NCBI RefSeq assembly: GCF_040182565.1 | Contig: NC_089874.1 | Coordinates: 151,554,501-151,618,500, forward strand | DNA from: Anser cygnoides | Lineage: Eukaryota > Chordata > Aves > Anseriformes > Anatidae | DNA: 64,000 nucleotides | Direction: 5' to 3' | Shown: positions 37,030 to 48,800 of the stretch, one piece after another | Position numbering within the stretch: position 1 is the stretch's first letter | How the letters are laid out: the number at the start of each line of letters is the position of its first letter | Translations under genes and position numbers: made by a program | Notes under the pieces: model-generated | What the model was told of the DNA's origin: nothing | What the model saw: the letters and a program-made list of their open reading frames with translations, nothing else | Databases searched by the model: none

Positions 37030-39653
37030 ATGTATAAAAATATCTTGCCATTTCTGTGAGTATTAACCCTAAGATACTGTCAGAGAGCCTGACATTGACA
37101 CACATTTCTTCATCCTTTCCTGCTTGCAGACAGCACACCAGCACTGCAGCCACCCCTTTGCAGCCCACAGTCAGTATGGTGCAGCCTCCCGTGCCCTTGG
37201 GGCTTTCAGGTGGATCAGCCAGGCCTCGCTGAGCTCCTGGCCAACCTCCCCCAGGGCACTGCAATGTCTCTCATTGCATTTTCATTTTTTTCACTTCTGA
37301 ACTTAAGCAACCCAAATCAAATTGCTGTCACAGGAACTCTGAGCATGCATCTCTGCACAGAGATTAATGTGGCTGAATTTGCCCGCTTTAAAATTTAATT
37401 CAGATTAGCTCCCCTGGGCTCCTCTGTGCAGTAATGCCTTCAGTGGACTCCCACAGAGCTGGAGACTGGCCTCTTCCAGGGAATTAGAGAAATAAAAACA
37501 CCTAAGGTGAACTTAATGCCACTTAATCTCATAAAGCCCCTTCCTTGTCCACGGAGAGCAGTGAAGCACAGCTCCGCAGGCCTCCTTTGGCCTGGTACAT
37601 TAGGAAGTGCCCTGGTGTGGTGAACTGAGGGCAGCTGGACCCTGCTGGATGGCAGGCACCATGTGAGGTGATTCTCCCTCCTTAAGATGTATCAGTGTCC
37701 TAAATGTGAAAGAAACTGCATCAGCTCTGCAAAGTAATGATCCGTGGTGGTTATAATACCCCCTGAGCTAACTGAACTCCAGATAAAAAGCAGAGTGAGA
37801 GAGCTCAGGGTTGTGAGAGGCAAACTCCCTTGAATGTGGGAGCTGGACTGACTGAACTTCACCCAGAACAGCTTGGAATGACTTTCCAAAAGATTGACTT
37901 TCTGTCCTCTGTTTTATTTGAATCAATTTTCAGAACTCAGCCTTGAAGCACGGCCTGCTGAAAACTAGTGGGTCACTCTCAGTTCCCCTAATCTTCTGCG
38001 TGATGTGCAAGATGGAGCCGCATAGACACTGGTACCCAGTGCCATTCGAGATGCCAGGGATCTCAGCCACCCACAGGGGCTGGCATGCATAGCACAGGAT
38101 CCATGGGGCAGGCACACATTTCTGGAGCAGTGAAGGGAGATCACTTGTGAGGTCCTGAAGTACCACAGATGGCATTCATTGCCCCTGCTGAAGCAGTTGA
38201 ATTGCTTCCTTTGCACCCTTATTTATGAAACAGGCTCCTCTTCTGTCTCCAGTTGCTGTCTTACTGAGCACAACCTAGACATACCTAGAACCCTTTCTCA
38301 GCTACTTTGTCAGGATAAATCTATCTTTGGGTGAAGGAAGGAAGAAATAGCAATCCTGGCACCTTCATGATTGGAGTTAAAATGAATAGTTAAAGCAGGC
38401 TTTTCACAAGCATCCAAGCCAACCTGATGGTTCCATCTTTCCTATTGCTCCCCACTGTGTGATGGCTCTCCCTCCTTTCCTCCTGCCTCCAGACTCCCTC
38501 ATTCATCCTACAAACCAGTTCCAAATTGCCCATTTGTTTCTGGTGGTTTAGTGAGTTAAAGTGGCTCAGAGCAGCGTTGCTATAGTTGGCATAACGTAAG
38601 CAGGAGAGACGTGGCTGGGAGCAGAAGAGGGGATTGGTAAAGGCACTGGTGCCTCTGTCCTTTTTCAGCAGCAGTGAGCTGTTAAATTGGCTCAGATTGC
38701 ACTGTGAAACCCCACCAGTGAAAAATGTCTAGACTAGATGGTATGAACGTGTCCCTTTGTGTTTTCCTTAGCATATACAACAAGTGGCCAAGTGCTAAAA
38801 CAGTTATGCAACCTAAAACACAATAATAAAACATTCTAACAAATGTTGATGCTCTTTATTGTGTCCTTCCGACACAGCCTGTTTTTAGCCAAGCTGGAGA
38901 GCAGTTTCTGTTTGAAAAGATCCAAATTAACCTTCGTGATGTAAGGCACTGTTCTCACCAGGAGATCAGGCTTTTCTTTTCTTTCCCATTTGCTCCTCAA
39001 CATGACTCTTCGGCAGCACTTGAACATGTGTTGCAAAGCTACTGAACTGAGTAGCAAAATGACTGCATAGGCAAAGCACTGCACAGTGAGCCAAGTCTCT
39101 TCTTTTTGTGCTAATTGTCTTAATTGTCTCTGTTTATACTCTTGTATAAATGGCATTTTTTAATACATGATATAGGTTTACCTTTGCAGAACTTTGCAGC
39201 ACAGTGAAGCGTGTATCTATGTCTGATGTGAAAGAGAAAAGGATCAGCTAGTTACCACCCTCTGCATTTGGTCAGCATGTTCAGTTGGCCTCATTAGGTT
39301 GACCAAGATATTGCTAGAAATATGGCTATGCTTTGTCCCAAAGTTTACATCTGTATTGCTCCAGAGACTAATGGAAGTGCTGTATTTGCTGTGTTGCTAT
39401 GATAGAGCATCATTGCGTGATAGAGCATCATTTGCTGTATGAATCATCTGAAAGTTTTATATTATGCTTGCAAATGCCCTAGGGAAACAAGGAACTGTTC
39501 CCATACTGCAGATGGGTTAAGCTGTAGTTCAGAGAGAATATATGACTTGTGTGGACACAATAACAGCAGTGTCACTACAGGGAGCAGATTTCATCCTCAA
39601 CCCATGCTACGAATCCTGATACACCTGCCTACACCATTACCAGTATCAGAATA
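37030..39653. other. Intergenic; candidate small ORF on minus strand
   Basis: No established gene is recognised. The stretch contains the 106-codon minus-strand ORF at 38836-39156, described separately. A short tandem unit GATAGAGCATCATT occurs twice at about 39400-39432. Confidence 0.45.
38836..39156 (-). CDS. Candidate single-exon small membrane protein, unproven
   Basis: This is an unrecognised ORF of 106 codons. The start ATG follows an in-frame TAA by one codon and has A at -3. Residues about 23-44 form a hydrophobic segment (WLTVQCFAYAVILLLSSVAL, then QHMFKCC), followed by a basic patch (RRVMLRSKWERKEK), which is the pattern of a single-pass membrane protein with possible palmitoylated cysteines. 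An AATAAA on the minus strand lies about 20 bases before the stop. Several ORFs over 100 codons occur by chance in this window, so length is no support. No homologue is recognised. It may be noise, a terminal exon of a minus-strand transcript, or a retrocopy. Confidence 0.22.
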   Translation of the reverse strand: MPFIQEYKQRQLRQLAQKEETWLTVQCFAYAVILLLSSVALQHMFKCCRRVMLRSKWERKEKPDLLVRTVPYITKVNLDLFKQKLLSSLAKNRLCRKDTIKSINIC

Positions 39654-39880
39654 TAGGATCATAAATAGGATCACGGGAGAACTGAGGTTGGGAGGGACCT
39701 CAGGTGGTCTGTAGCTCAACCTCCTGCTCAGAGCAGGGTCAGCCATGAACTCAGAACAGGTTGCTCGGGGCTTTGTCCAATCAGGTTTTGAAAAGATGCA
39801 AGAACAGAGACTGTGCAACCTCACTGAGCAGATTGTGCTAATGTTTGACCGTCCTCATCATGAAATTTGTTTTCTTTATA
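39654..39880 (-). mobile_element. Old CR1 LINE 3' fragment, minus strand
   Basis: Landmarks in order are GAGGTTGGGAGGGACCTCAG, CTCAACCTCCTGCTCAGAGC, CAGGTTGCTCGGGGCTTTGT, CCAATCAGGTTTTGAAAAGA and TGTTTGACCGTCCTCATCAT. These follow the reverse complement of a CR1 3' region. It is diverged with small gaps, so an old copy. The boundary at the right is uncertain. Confidence 0.82.
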
Positions 39881-42800
39881 TACAGGACATACAGGGGGTA
39901 TCAGAGATATTCAGTATCTCTGAACCCCTGAGGGGACTGATCTCCTGAACCTGTGCCTATCCGCTCCACCAGCCTCTAACATCTTGGCTAAACTTCCATT
40001 GATTTTGTTGGGATCTTTGTACCCTGTGGAGAGCGGTCTGGATTGGTGAGTCTGGTGAGGGTCTGTGATTGTGGATGAGGAGCAGAAATTGTAGCAGTGC
40101 AGCAAATACCTGAACTGAATGAAACCCTGCAAATGGAAATGCATCCCCCATTTTGGCATAGTAGCACCTCAAAACATCAGGCTGTTGTGTTTCTGGAGCT
40201 GTTTTATGAACCAAAATGCAGTCTGGGCCATGAGCTGGTCTTGCCTGACCATGGTGGCAAGGAGAACCCACTCACAGCAGGAGAAGGAAAAAACATGCCT
40301 GTAAAGAAGCTCCGTGAGCCAAAATTCCTGAGTTTTGAGAGGCTTCACTAAACAGTTAACTACATTGCATACTCCAGTGCTTTGGGAAACCTTATCTAGA
40401 ATAAGAAAAGAGTCATGAATACAATTAAGTGTTTAAACAGCCTCTCCCTAGTGTGGTGGATATCTTGGTGAGTTAATCATAAACACAGGCAGAATCCCCA
40501 TGGCAGCCAACGGAAGAAGAGAGGTATGTCTTGCAGGTGCTGGATGAGTTGCTGAAGGCCAGCTTGACACTAAAGCATAAGAAATGGAGGATAAAAAGGG
40601 AAGGTAATGTCTCTTCTATTTTTTTTCCGTTATTTTTGACAGTGAAAATGCAAGACATCCTACAGGGAGATAAAAAAAAAAGATGTTTAGAAATAACTAA
40701 AGACTCAGAATTTTAACATTCAGCTGCTTGTGTGAGGGTTTTATTTATGTCAGCAAGTTTTGTATTGGTACAGGTTTACGCTTTAAAAGTCTTTAAAGAA
40801 ATAACATTAACTCCACTGAACTGCAAATGGGAGGAGATGAATGTCTCTGGCAAGCATATTTTATTGTGCCTTTGTTTTTTAAAATTATTGTTTAGTTTAG
40901 TTTTGTTTTGTTTCCTGTCCACTGTTTTTCAGAAGTGCAATATCTTTGGGATTGCCCTGGCTCACAGTTGGTGTGTATCAGCCCAGCAGTGCCAGTTAGA
41001 GAACAGAAATCACTTAGACTGCTCTGGTTTGGGACTTATTCAATGGGATAATTATATTTCTATTGAATAAAGGCAAAATTTCAACAGGATATTTTCAAAA
41101 ATTTTCAATAAGATAATATATCCTATTGAATAAGGGCAAAATTTGACACTTTAATCTTTTAGTGCTTAGGTCAGTTGCTAGAAATAGCCTTGGATTCCTG
41201 AAATTAATCCAATTTATGAGCTGAGGATTTGCCCTAAATTGTGAAGTGCTTGTTTGTCATAAGCAAAGGATAATGGCTTTTTGCTGAAAGAAAAGAGAGA
41301 AATATATCAGTGTCTGTGCCTATGAGTGTGTAAGTGTGCATATATCCAAGTTTATTTGCATGTTTCTGTATTTCTCTTCACAATTAGCTGATTTACATAG
41401 GATGTCCTGTTATTGGAGTATTTTCTTGTTTCTACCTTCTTTTGCAGTATTTCTGAATATGATACTAGCAATCAAATTCTGCCCTGGCTGTAGCAGACCA
41501 AACCCAGAACTTCTTCATGGATTTTGTAGAGTCACTAGGGGCTCAGAGATGTGGAACTGAGATCAAAGCTTGGCCAATGTGCTTAGATGATTTGCTTGAG
41601 AACCTACCATAAATTAAATTATATAAATAGCAAATGAAAGTTAGAGATTAAATAAATTTAGCCTAGTGACAAAATCTATTTTGTGCCTTCCCTAAACTTT
41701 GGGACAACTGTACAAGGTTTTGTGTGTGAAGAGAAATTTATGTTTTATTTCCCTATTTTGCTTCCTTCCTTGAAACAGCCAAAAAAATTACCGAAATAGC
41801 TCAGATTACATTTAGATCAACTTTCCTATTCCTACTGTTGAAAAAGATTTTTTTTTCCTGCTGAGAGAGTTACATGGTCCTGGAGCCTGAGTCATTTACT
41901 GCTCTGTGGGTCTGATCCTGCAGACAACAGAAATCTTTTCCACCAGTTGCTTGGGGTGTTGGATTAGGCTCTGCACCAGAGTTCCCAGGTTCAGGGATTT
42001 AATAATTGACTCTAAACAGTTTATTAACTTTTTTTTTCTTTTTTCTTTTCATGGGTACAATATATAATTACAGTGTTGTAGCTATTTTATTTTTTTTTTA
42101 AAGAAACCACGGTCGCGACAGTGAAAAGCATTGTAAATAAGCAGTGCTAATGCACTTGGACATTTGAATTGTTCACAGGAAAATGTGAAATTGCATAGTG
42201 ACGTGAATCCAATCCAAAAATATCAATACCAATTTCTTGCTTGCTGCAAGACAGTGGGCCCTGTGCTTAGATTGCTCTGTCTGACATCAAGAGATGTTTA
42301 CTTTGAGGATGCTGAAGTATCTGGTATTTTACTCTGCTCATGGTCTTGCTTTCTTATGCACTGCTATTGTAACTACTGAAGTGAAAGCAGTTTCTGTGGG
42401 AAGTAGGTAAAGTGGATAATAGCTGGCTTTCTACGTAGTGATATCGCAGATGCAGTTCTGGTATCGCTCTAGAGAAATAAGTAATTGTTTCAGGGTTTGC
42501 ACTGGCATACCAGATAGCAGAATGTGATCCAGTAAGAATAAAAAAACCCAGAACTTCAGCTACCTGTGATGGCGTAAATGACTGATTTTTATTTATTTAT
42601 TTTTTTAATTGAACAATTATTACAAAGAAGACTCCAAATCTTCCAAATCCTTTTACAATGGAAAACGAAGCACAGTCATTCCCAGCTGGGTGTATCTCTT
42701 TGCCACGCCATAGTCAGACTGCTGTGCGGCTGCTGGCATGCAGCTGCGTTGTGTACTGCACTGGAAATGAAATTAAGAGGGCAGTTTTGGACTGAGGCAG

Positions 42801-44847
42801 GCATCGGGAGTTTTTCAGAGAACCCACACCAAACAGAGCAAGCAAGAAGCTGCACCTCCCTTGGCAAGTTCTGCATGGCTGCAAGAAGCATCTGACTATG
42901 CGGACACCCACCAGGCTGGGTTTCTCTGTAAGCACTCAGGGAATTGCCATCCCTCTGAGCTATGGATTGTCATCTGCACTGCTGCTGAGGCAAAGGGAGG
43001 GGAGAGTCCCCTAGCAATGCAGTCATGCTGTGCACACGTAAGGGAAGTTTTGCTGAATCTGTTCTCACGCAGTTTTTCCCATTGTTCCTTTCTGTTATAT
43101 TTTGTGCTATTTCCGTGGATGTTTACTCCTGCCTGAAACTCTCTATTAAAAGCCCATCAAATTAAAACGTTCAATAGATAGCAGGACTGTAGACATCTCC
43201 ATTCCTGCAAAACCTTTCCTACTTACAGGGCACAACACAGCCCTTTTTACCCTCCAAGGCTGCCCATAATGACCCATCAGGATTTCAAAGAAGGGCCACC
43301 AGGTGGCATTTGAGGACCAAAGCACTGGTGGCACAGGCAGGCTTTGTAATGTCACTTTCTCCTCTGTCAGGACAGGGTGATGGATAATCTCACGCTGGGT
43401 GGGGAGATTTGTCCTCTGTCTCTAACAAAGTTTGATGTAGTTTGTTGTTGCCGTTATACACTGTTGCTTAGGTTGTGCTTGCCACACAGGGGTGGTATTC
43501 ACAGGGACAAATGTAGATGTCTCAAGTGTCTAGACTCCCTTTCCAGTTGATGAGGAGAAATGGATTCTTCTGGTGCCTGATGCATTTGGAAACATTTCTG
43601 ACATCTGCTTGATGCTGATTGGGGTGACTTCTTCTGGCTTGACTCGCTGGGATGTGGCAGCCTACCTGTAGGAGTCAGGTGAGATGAATCTGCCATTGGT
43701 GTCTAGATACGTGGCAACAGATCACACTCAGATAAACCCCATGCTATGACTTTATGGGGCCTTTACAACTTTGTCTTCTCTGCTTTGTGATGAAATTGCT
43801 GGTCATGTGGCTGAGCTGCATCTACCTGGTGTAAGTGGGCAGGCTGTCAGAGGGGCTGTGCTGGCTGACACCAGCTGAACATCTGGCCTAATTTCTTTCT
43901 CAGTAGTAATCCATATTTCCTAAGTTATTTTCATATGAAAGTCACCTGGAAGTCTTGTTTCCTGGGGCGAATTGGGTATTTGTTTGCTCGATTTTTTTGT
44001 TGTTTTGTTTTCTAAGCTGCGCCTTTGCAAATGTCAACACAAAAGCCAGGTGTAGTTTTCTTCTAAGGTCTTGACTCTTGCTGCTTTCAGAGAAGATGAG
44101 GTGGGTTTTCTGGGCATCTTGCTAGAATTTCTGAAACATATAATACCCAGTTACAATGAGTATCTTTAACATTTGGTGTTTCTGGTTGTTCAGGCTGGAG
44201 CCATGCAAAAAGCCTGCAAATAAGCTATCCTTTTATCCAGTCTGCACGTGCAGCCTGAGGCCGATGCACACGCTCTGCCTGATCGGCTGTAACTCCGCGC
44301 TTGCACACTCTTAGAAAATAGGAGGTAATTTGATTGAATTTAGCCTGCAATGACAGACATTTATGTTAAGTGAAATTACTTGGTGTTTCCTGCAGTTAAT
44401 GGTCTGTTCTCATACAAAGCAACTCAGTTGTGTCTGATTCCTGTCCTCATGGACTATGTCTCTTCCAAGCCGTAGCTCAAGGCTTTGGCTAGCATGAAAA
44501 TGATGGCTTTCTAATTTTAGCCAACACCATCAGAAATGCTGCCCTCACAGAAGTGAGTTGAAAAAGGCACAGCTCTTACAATGGACTCCAAATATGAAAA
44601 ACCATGACGCTTTCTTTGGTGTATTCCTGAGGAAAACAAAGGGGTCAAAAATTCTGCTGTGCACTTTGGTTTCCTCAAGGACAGAGATGTTGGAGGACGG
44701 TCTCACCACCAAGATCAAATGGCTGTGTTGTCTCTCTGCATCTCACACTGCTCCAGCTGATGTTCATTCTGACTGGGGATTTGTTGGTGGCACAGAATTT
44801 GAGGAGATAACAAAGAGGCTTGCTATAATGAACTGATTGTGACAAAA
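39881..44847. other. Intergenic unique sequence, 5 kb
   Basis: No gene was recognised. A 21-bp unit (TATTGAATAAAGGCAAAATT plus T) occurs at 41061-41081 and, with one change, at 41124-41144. Confidence 0.5.
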
Positions 44848-45277
44848 ATCATAGAATCACAGAATCACAGAACCATTAAGGCTGGAAAAGCCCTCCAAGA
44901 TCACCTGGTCCAACCATCCCCCTACCACCAACGTCACCCACTAAACCATGTCCCTAAGCACCACGTCCAACCTTTTCTTGAACACCCCCAGGGACGGTGA
45001 CGCCACCACCTCCCTGGGCAACCCGTCCCAATGCCTGACTGCTCTTTCTGAGAAGAAATGTCTCCTCATTTCCAACCTGAACCTCCCCTGGCACAACTTG
45101 AGGCCATTCCCTCTGGTCCTATCACTAGTTACCTGTGAGAAGAGGCCAACCCCCAGCTCCCCACACCTTCCTTTCAGGCAGTTGTAGGGAGCAATAAGGT
45201 CTCCCCTGAGCCTCTTCTTCTCCAGACTAGACAACCCCAGCTCCCTCAGCCGCTCCTCATAGGACTTGTGCTCCAGA
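44848..45277 (-). mobile_element. CR1 LINE, 3' half of an inverted insertion, minus strand
   Basis: The plus strand begins ATCATAGAATCACAGAATCA, the reverse of the octamer tail. On the minus strand the ORF2 C terminus reads LEHKSYEERLRELGLSSLEK, then KRLRGDLIAPYNCLKGRCGE and so on to SLGVFKKRLDVVLRDMV. It abuts, at about 45277, a plus-strand piece from further upstream in the same ORF, giving a twin-priming-like structure. Confidence 0.95.
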
Positions 45278-45885
45278 CGCCAGCATGGGTTCATGAAAAG
45301 CAAGTCCTGCCTGACCAACCCCATCTCCTTCTGTGATCGGGTGACCCGCGTGGTCGATGAGGGAAAGCCTGTTGATTTAGTTTACTGAGACTTCAGCAAG
45401 GTCTTTGACACGGTCTCCCACAGTATTCTCCTGGAGAAGCTGGCAGCCCATGGCTTGGACACGTACATTCTCTGCTGAGTTAAAAACTGGCTGGACGGCT
45501 GGGCCCAGAGAGTGGTGGTGAACGGAGTGAAATCCAGCTGGTGACCGGTCACCAGTGGTGTCCCCAGTGGTTGGTGTTGGGGCCCATCTTCTTTGATACC
45601 TTTATTGATAACTTGGATGAGGGAATTGAGTGCATTCTCAGTAAGTTTGCAGATGACACCAAGCTGGGGGGAAGTGTTTACCTGCTGGAGGGTAGGAAGG
45701 CCCTGCAGAGGGACCTGGACAGGTTGGGTCAATGGGCAGAGGCCAACGGGATGAGGTTCAACACGGCTAAGTGCCAGGTCCTGCACTTTGGCCACAACAA
45801 CCCCATGCAATGCTACAGGCTTGGGGGAGAGTGGCTGGAAAGCTGTGCAGAGGAAAAGGATTTGTGGGTGTTGGTTGACGCTTGC
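45278..45885 (+). mobile_element. CR1 LINE, inverted 5' half, reverse-transcriptase region, plus strand
   Basis: The stretch encodes CR1 reverse-transcriptase motifs: HGFMKSKSCLTNPISFCDRV, then DFSKVFDTVSHSILLEKLAA, then KNWLDGWAQRVVVNGVKSSW, then FADDTKLGGSVYLLEG and LDRLGQWAEANGMRFNTAKC. The catalytic FADD box is visible. The frame has stop codons (for example at LVY*DF and LC*VK) and a shift near the VTSGVP block, so it is dead. It ends near GVLVDA, and the CR1 stretch between there and LEHKSYEE is missing. Together with 44848-45277 it forms a single rearranged insertion. Confidence 0.93.
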
Positions 45886-48800
45886 CTTGTGAGTGGTCAA
45901 CCAGTGATGTATTGTTTCCTTCCGTGAGTAACATCAATAGGAGATTACTTATTTCTCTGTGTGCTTATACAGAAGGGAGTGTATTAGTCATTCCTCCAAC
46001 AATCTTTCTTCATATAATCCATACCTTACATCATGTTTGTTTGCTTTTCTTCTTTATTAAATAATTCCAGTAAAATATTAGTGAAATCTGAAGCACAGGG
46101 GCTACAGACCCAATCCTTTGCAAAGGGCTTCACTCCAGATCTTTTCAAGACAGGCACCTCGCCGGACTACACGGACAGCTATTTGTGACCAGCCATTTCC
46201 ACCTCGGATACTACCAATGCTAGTGGCAACTGCTGGAGCTTGGCTGCTTCCAAACATCTAGAGAAATACCCCAGGAACCAAAAGGGCTCCATTCAACCAA
46301 ATGTGCTCCCTTGTTGGCAAAGGGCGACTCGCATGCCATAACAGCAAGCTCCTTTGAGTTGCACCTTGTGAAGGCATGGTGCTTTCAGGGATGTTGATGG
46401 GAAGCACATACAGAGATATAAAAGCGTTTCTTTGAGGCACTAGTCCTCTAGAGATTTTATACAGCCTTTCTTTGAACAGCTTCCCTCCAACTCCAGTGAA
46501 ATAAAAGATTAATACTGATGAATGATGTTATGTCGTTGGCTATGGTAAAAGTGGAGAGAGGAGATATTTGTCTGAGAAACCTTCAGGTTCTCTTATCTGC
46601 AAGATACAGTTGGCTTTGGATGAAAGGGTATTTTTTTTGAAAGTCCAGTTTCTTCTTGAACACTTTCTGTTTATAAGCTTGGATTTTCTGGCAGCAAATG
46701 GAAACTGAATTGCTGCAATACAAACGGAGACTGACTTTCTGGATTAAAGGGGTTTGAGAGCATCAGCATGAAGGACACGTACTTGTGGCTGACCATTGCC
46801 ACCTCCCAGAAGGCCACCTGGGGCTGGGTGGCAGCTGTCCCATGTCCCCTTTGGAATTTCCCATGGATTTGGGTTTGGCAATGCTCTACAAATAACTGCT
46901 CAAGGTGATGTTAGTTCTCTTTCTCTCTTGATTAGTTCAGGCCTAGATGAGGAAGGAGTTTTTTCAGTCTGTTATGTACAAACTACCCAGAGTCGAACTC
47001 AAATCACCCTGCGATGATTGTTATCTGAACCTGGACAGAATTACTGTGCCAGCCATTTCATAAAGAGCTCAGTTTAAACTTGGTATCTGTAGAATGGCTG
47101 AAGGCAGCAGCTGCTCTCCGACTTTCAAAAGATACAAATCTGTTAGGAAGATAACCCCCTAAAATCATACTGAAGATTAAAGCAGTGCAAAATAAGAGGT
47201 TATTCTGGCATAACTGTTAAGCTCTAGCATTTCACAGCCCCACTGAACCAGAAATAAATGAATTCGTAGTGCTTTAAGAGAAGTGGGATATTTGTTCCAC
47301 TTCAAGAAATGTCAGAAACACCTGCTACTAGCCTCTTATCTAGGAACATCTATTTTGTTATTATTCAGACTAGGACTGAAGTAGGCACCATAAATAGGTT
47401 TATGATGGAAAAACATATTTAAAAAGGAAAGAGATTCGGTGTCGGTGATGTAGGATTGCAGGGACATAGGAAATCAGGGAGTGTTGTGAGCGTATTGGCA
47501 GTGCAAAAATTACAATGTCATACACATGCAGGTGCAATTGCAGAATTATGTGCTCCAGAATTGGCAGTTGCTTTTGGTAAAACTCTGGGAGGGTAACCTG
47601 CATCCCTAATCCTCCTTGCGTGTGCCCAACAGGTCTTTTGATGTTGGATCTTTATACGTGTTGTGGACTTGGTAAGGTGAACTACAACTTTCCTGCAGCT
47701 GAGAAAAAATGAAAACAAAAACAAAAACCCAACCTAACACAAAAAAAAACAGGCTGTCTGCCAGACAGGCTGACTTCTGAGCTGCTTTGTGCTCAGACAC
47801 GTTTTTGTTTGAAACCAGCCTTCTCAGCCTCCTGAACGGTGTTTAAATTTCATGCCTACTTGGTAGAGAATCTCTTCATGTATGTAGTGAGTTCAGATGC
47901 TGAGCACTTCCCACAGCAAACATTCTGGTTTTGTCCCTATGCCAGAAAGGATCTGTTTGGGATTAAATCTTTGCTGCTGAACAGCCAATGATTGTGCTCC
48001 AGTGCTAACAATGTGCTGATGAAACAGAAGCATTTTTGCAAATGTCATTGCTTAACTGGCATTCCCAGGATATTTTGCAACATCACTGGAGAGGGACGAA
48101 CCAGCCAGCAGTTTGTGGGTTGCAGTTTTGGGCAATGAGTCCTAACAGCTGGATGCAGGGCCCTGTGCTGAGTAGAAGGCAGAGCTCATGGCTCTGCCTT
48201 TGGGACCGACAGCATTTGGTACAAAATAGGCCAGCCCTAAGGATGTTTTGTATCCATGTCCCCGGCAGCCTTCAACAACTGGGACCATGTGTGTGGGGAA
48301 AGGAGGGAGAGGAGTTAAATAGCCGTGGCTTAGTCCTCACCTTGTCAAGAGACTGATTTCTACCATGGGGCAGACTCCACAGCCATGCCCAAAGTTTACA
48401 TCTTACTGTGCACTAAGTCCTCCCAGATCAGACTTATTATTCATTTTCCCTTCTAGCTCCACAGTAATTTGCTGACAAATCTTGCCAACAGTCTTTGGAA
48501 AGTTGAAGATTAAATATATTTGGAGTACTGTAAAATAACAAGTCCCTAGGGGAGAGGTAGGATGTGCAGCTGAGCTGCAGAACACAAGCTTGAATGCTGA
48601 GACCCAGCACTGTCTGTGAGAAACAGCTTGATAAGGGATGTTTGTATTGCCTGGCCTCACGTGAGCAAAGGCTTGATTAGTTCCTGCCCAGGACTGAGAC
48701 CCAGGCTTGGTTTTACGTCCACAGGGTGCTAAGTGAGGTACCAGCGCTAATTATGGGCTGCTTATAGACCCCTCCAGGCTGACCTGGCATAAATCTGCTC

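Noticed and set aside
45382..45900. 172-codon minus-strand ORF
   Set aside because: It is antisense to the inverted CR1 reverse-transcriptase fragment.
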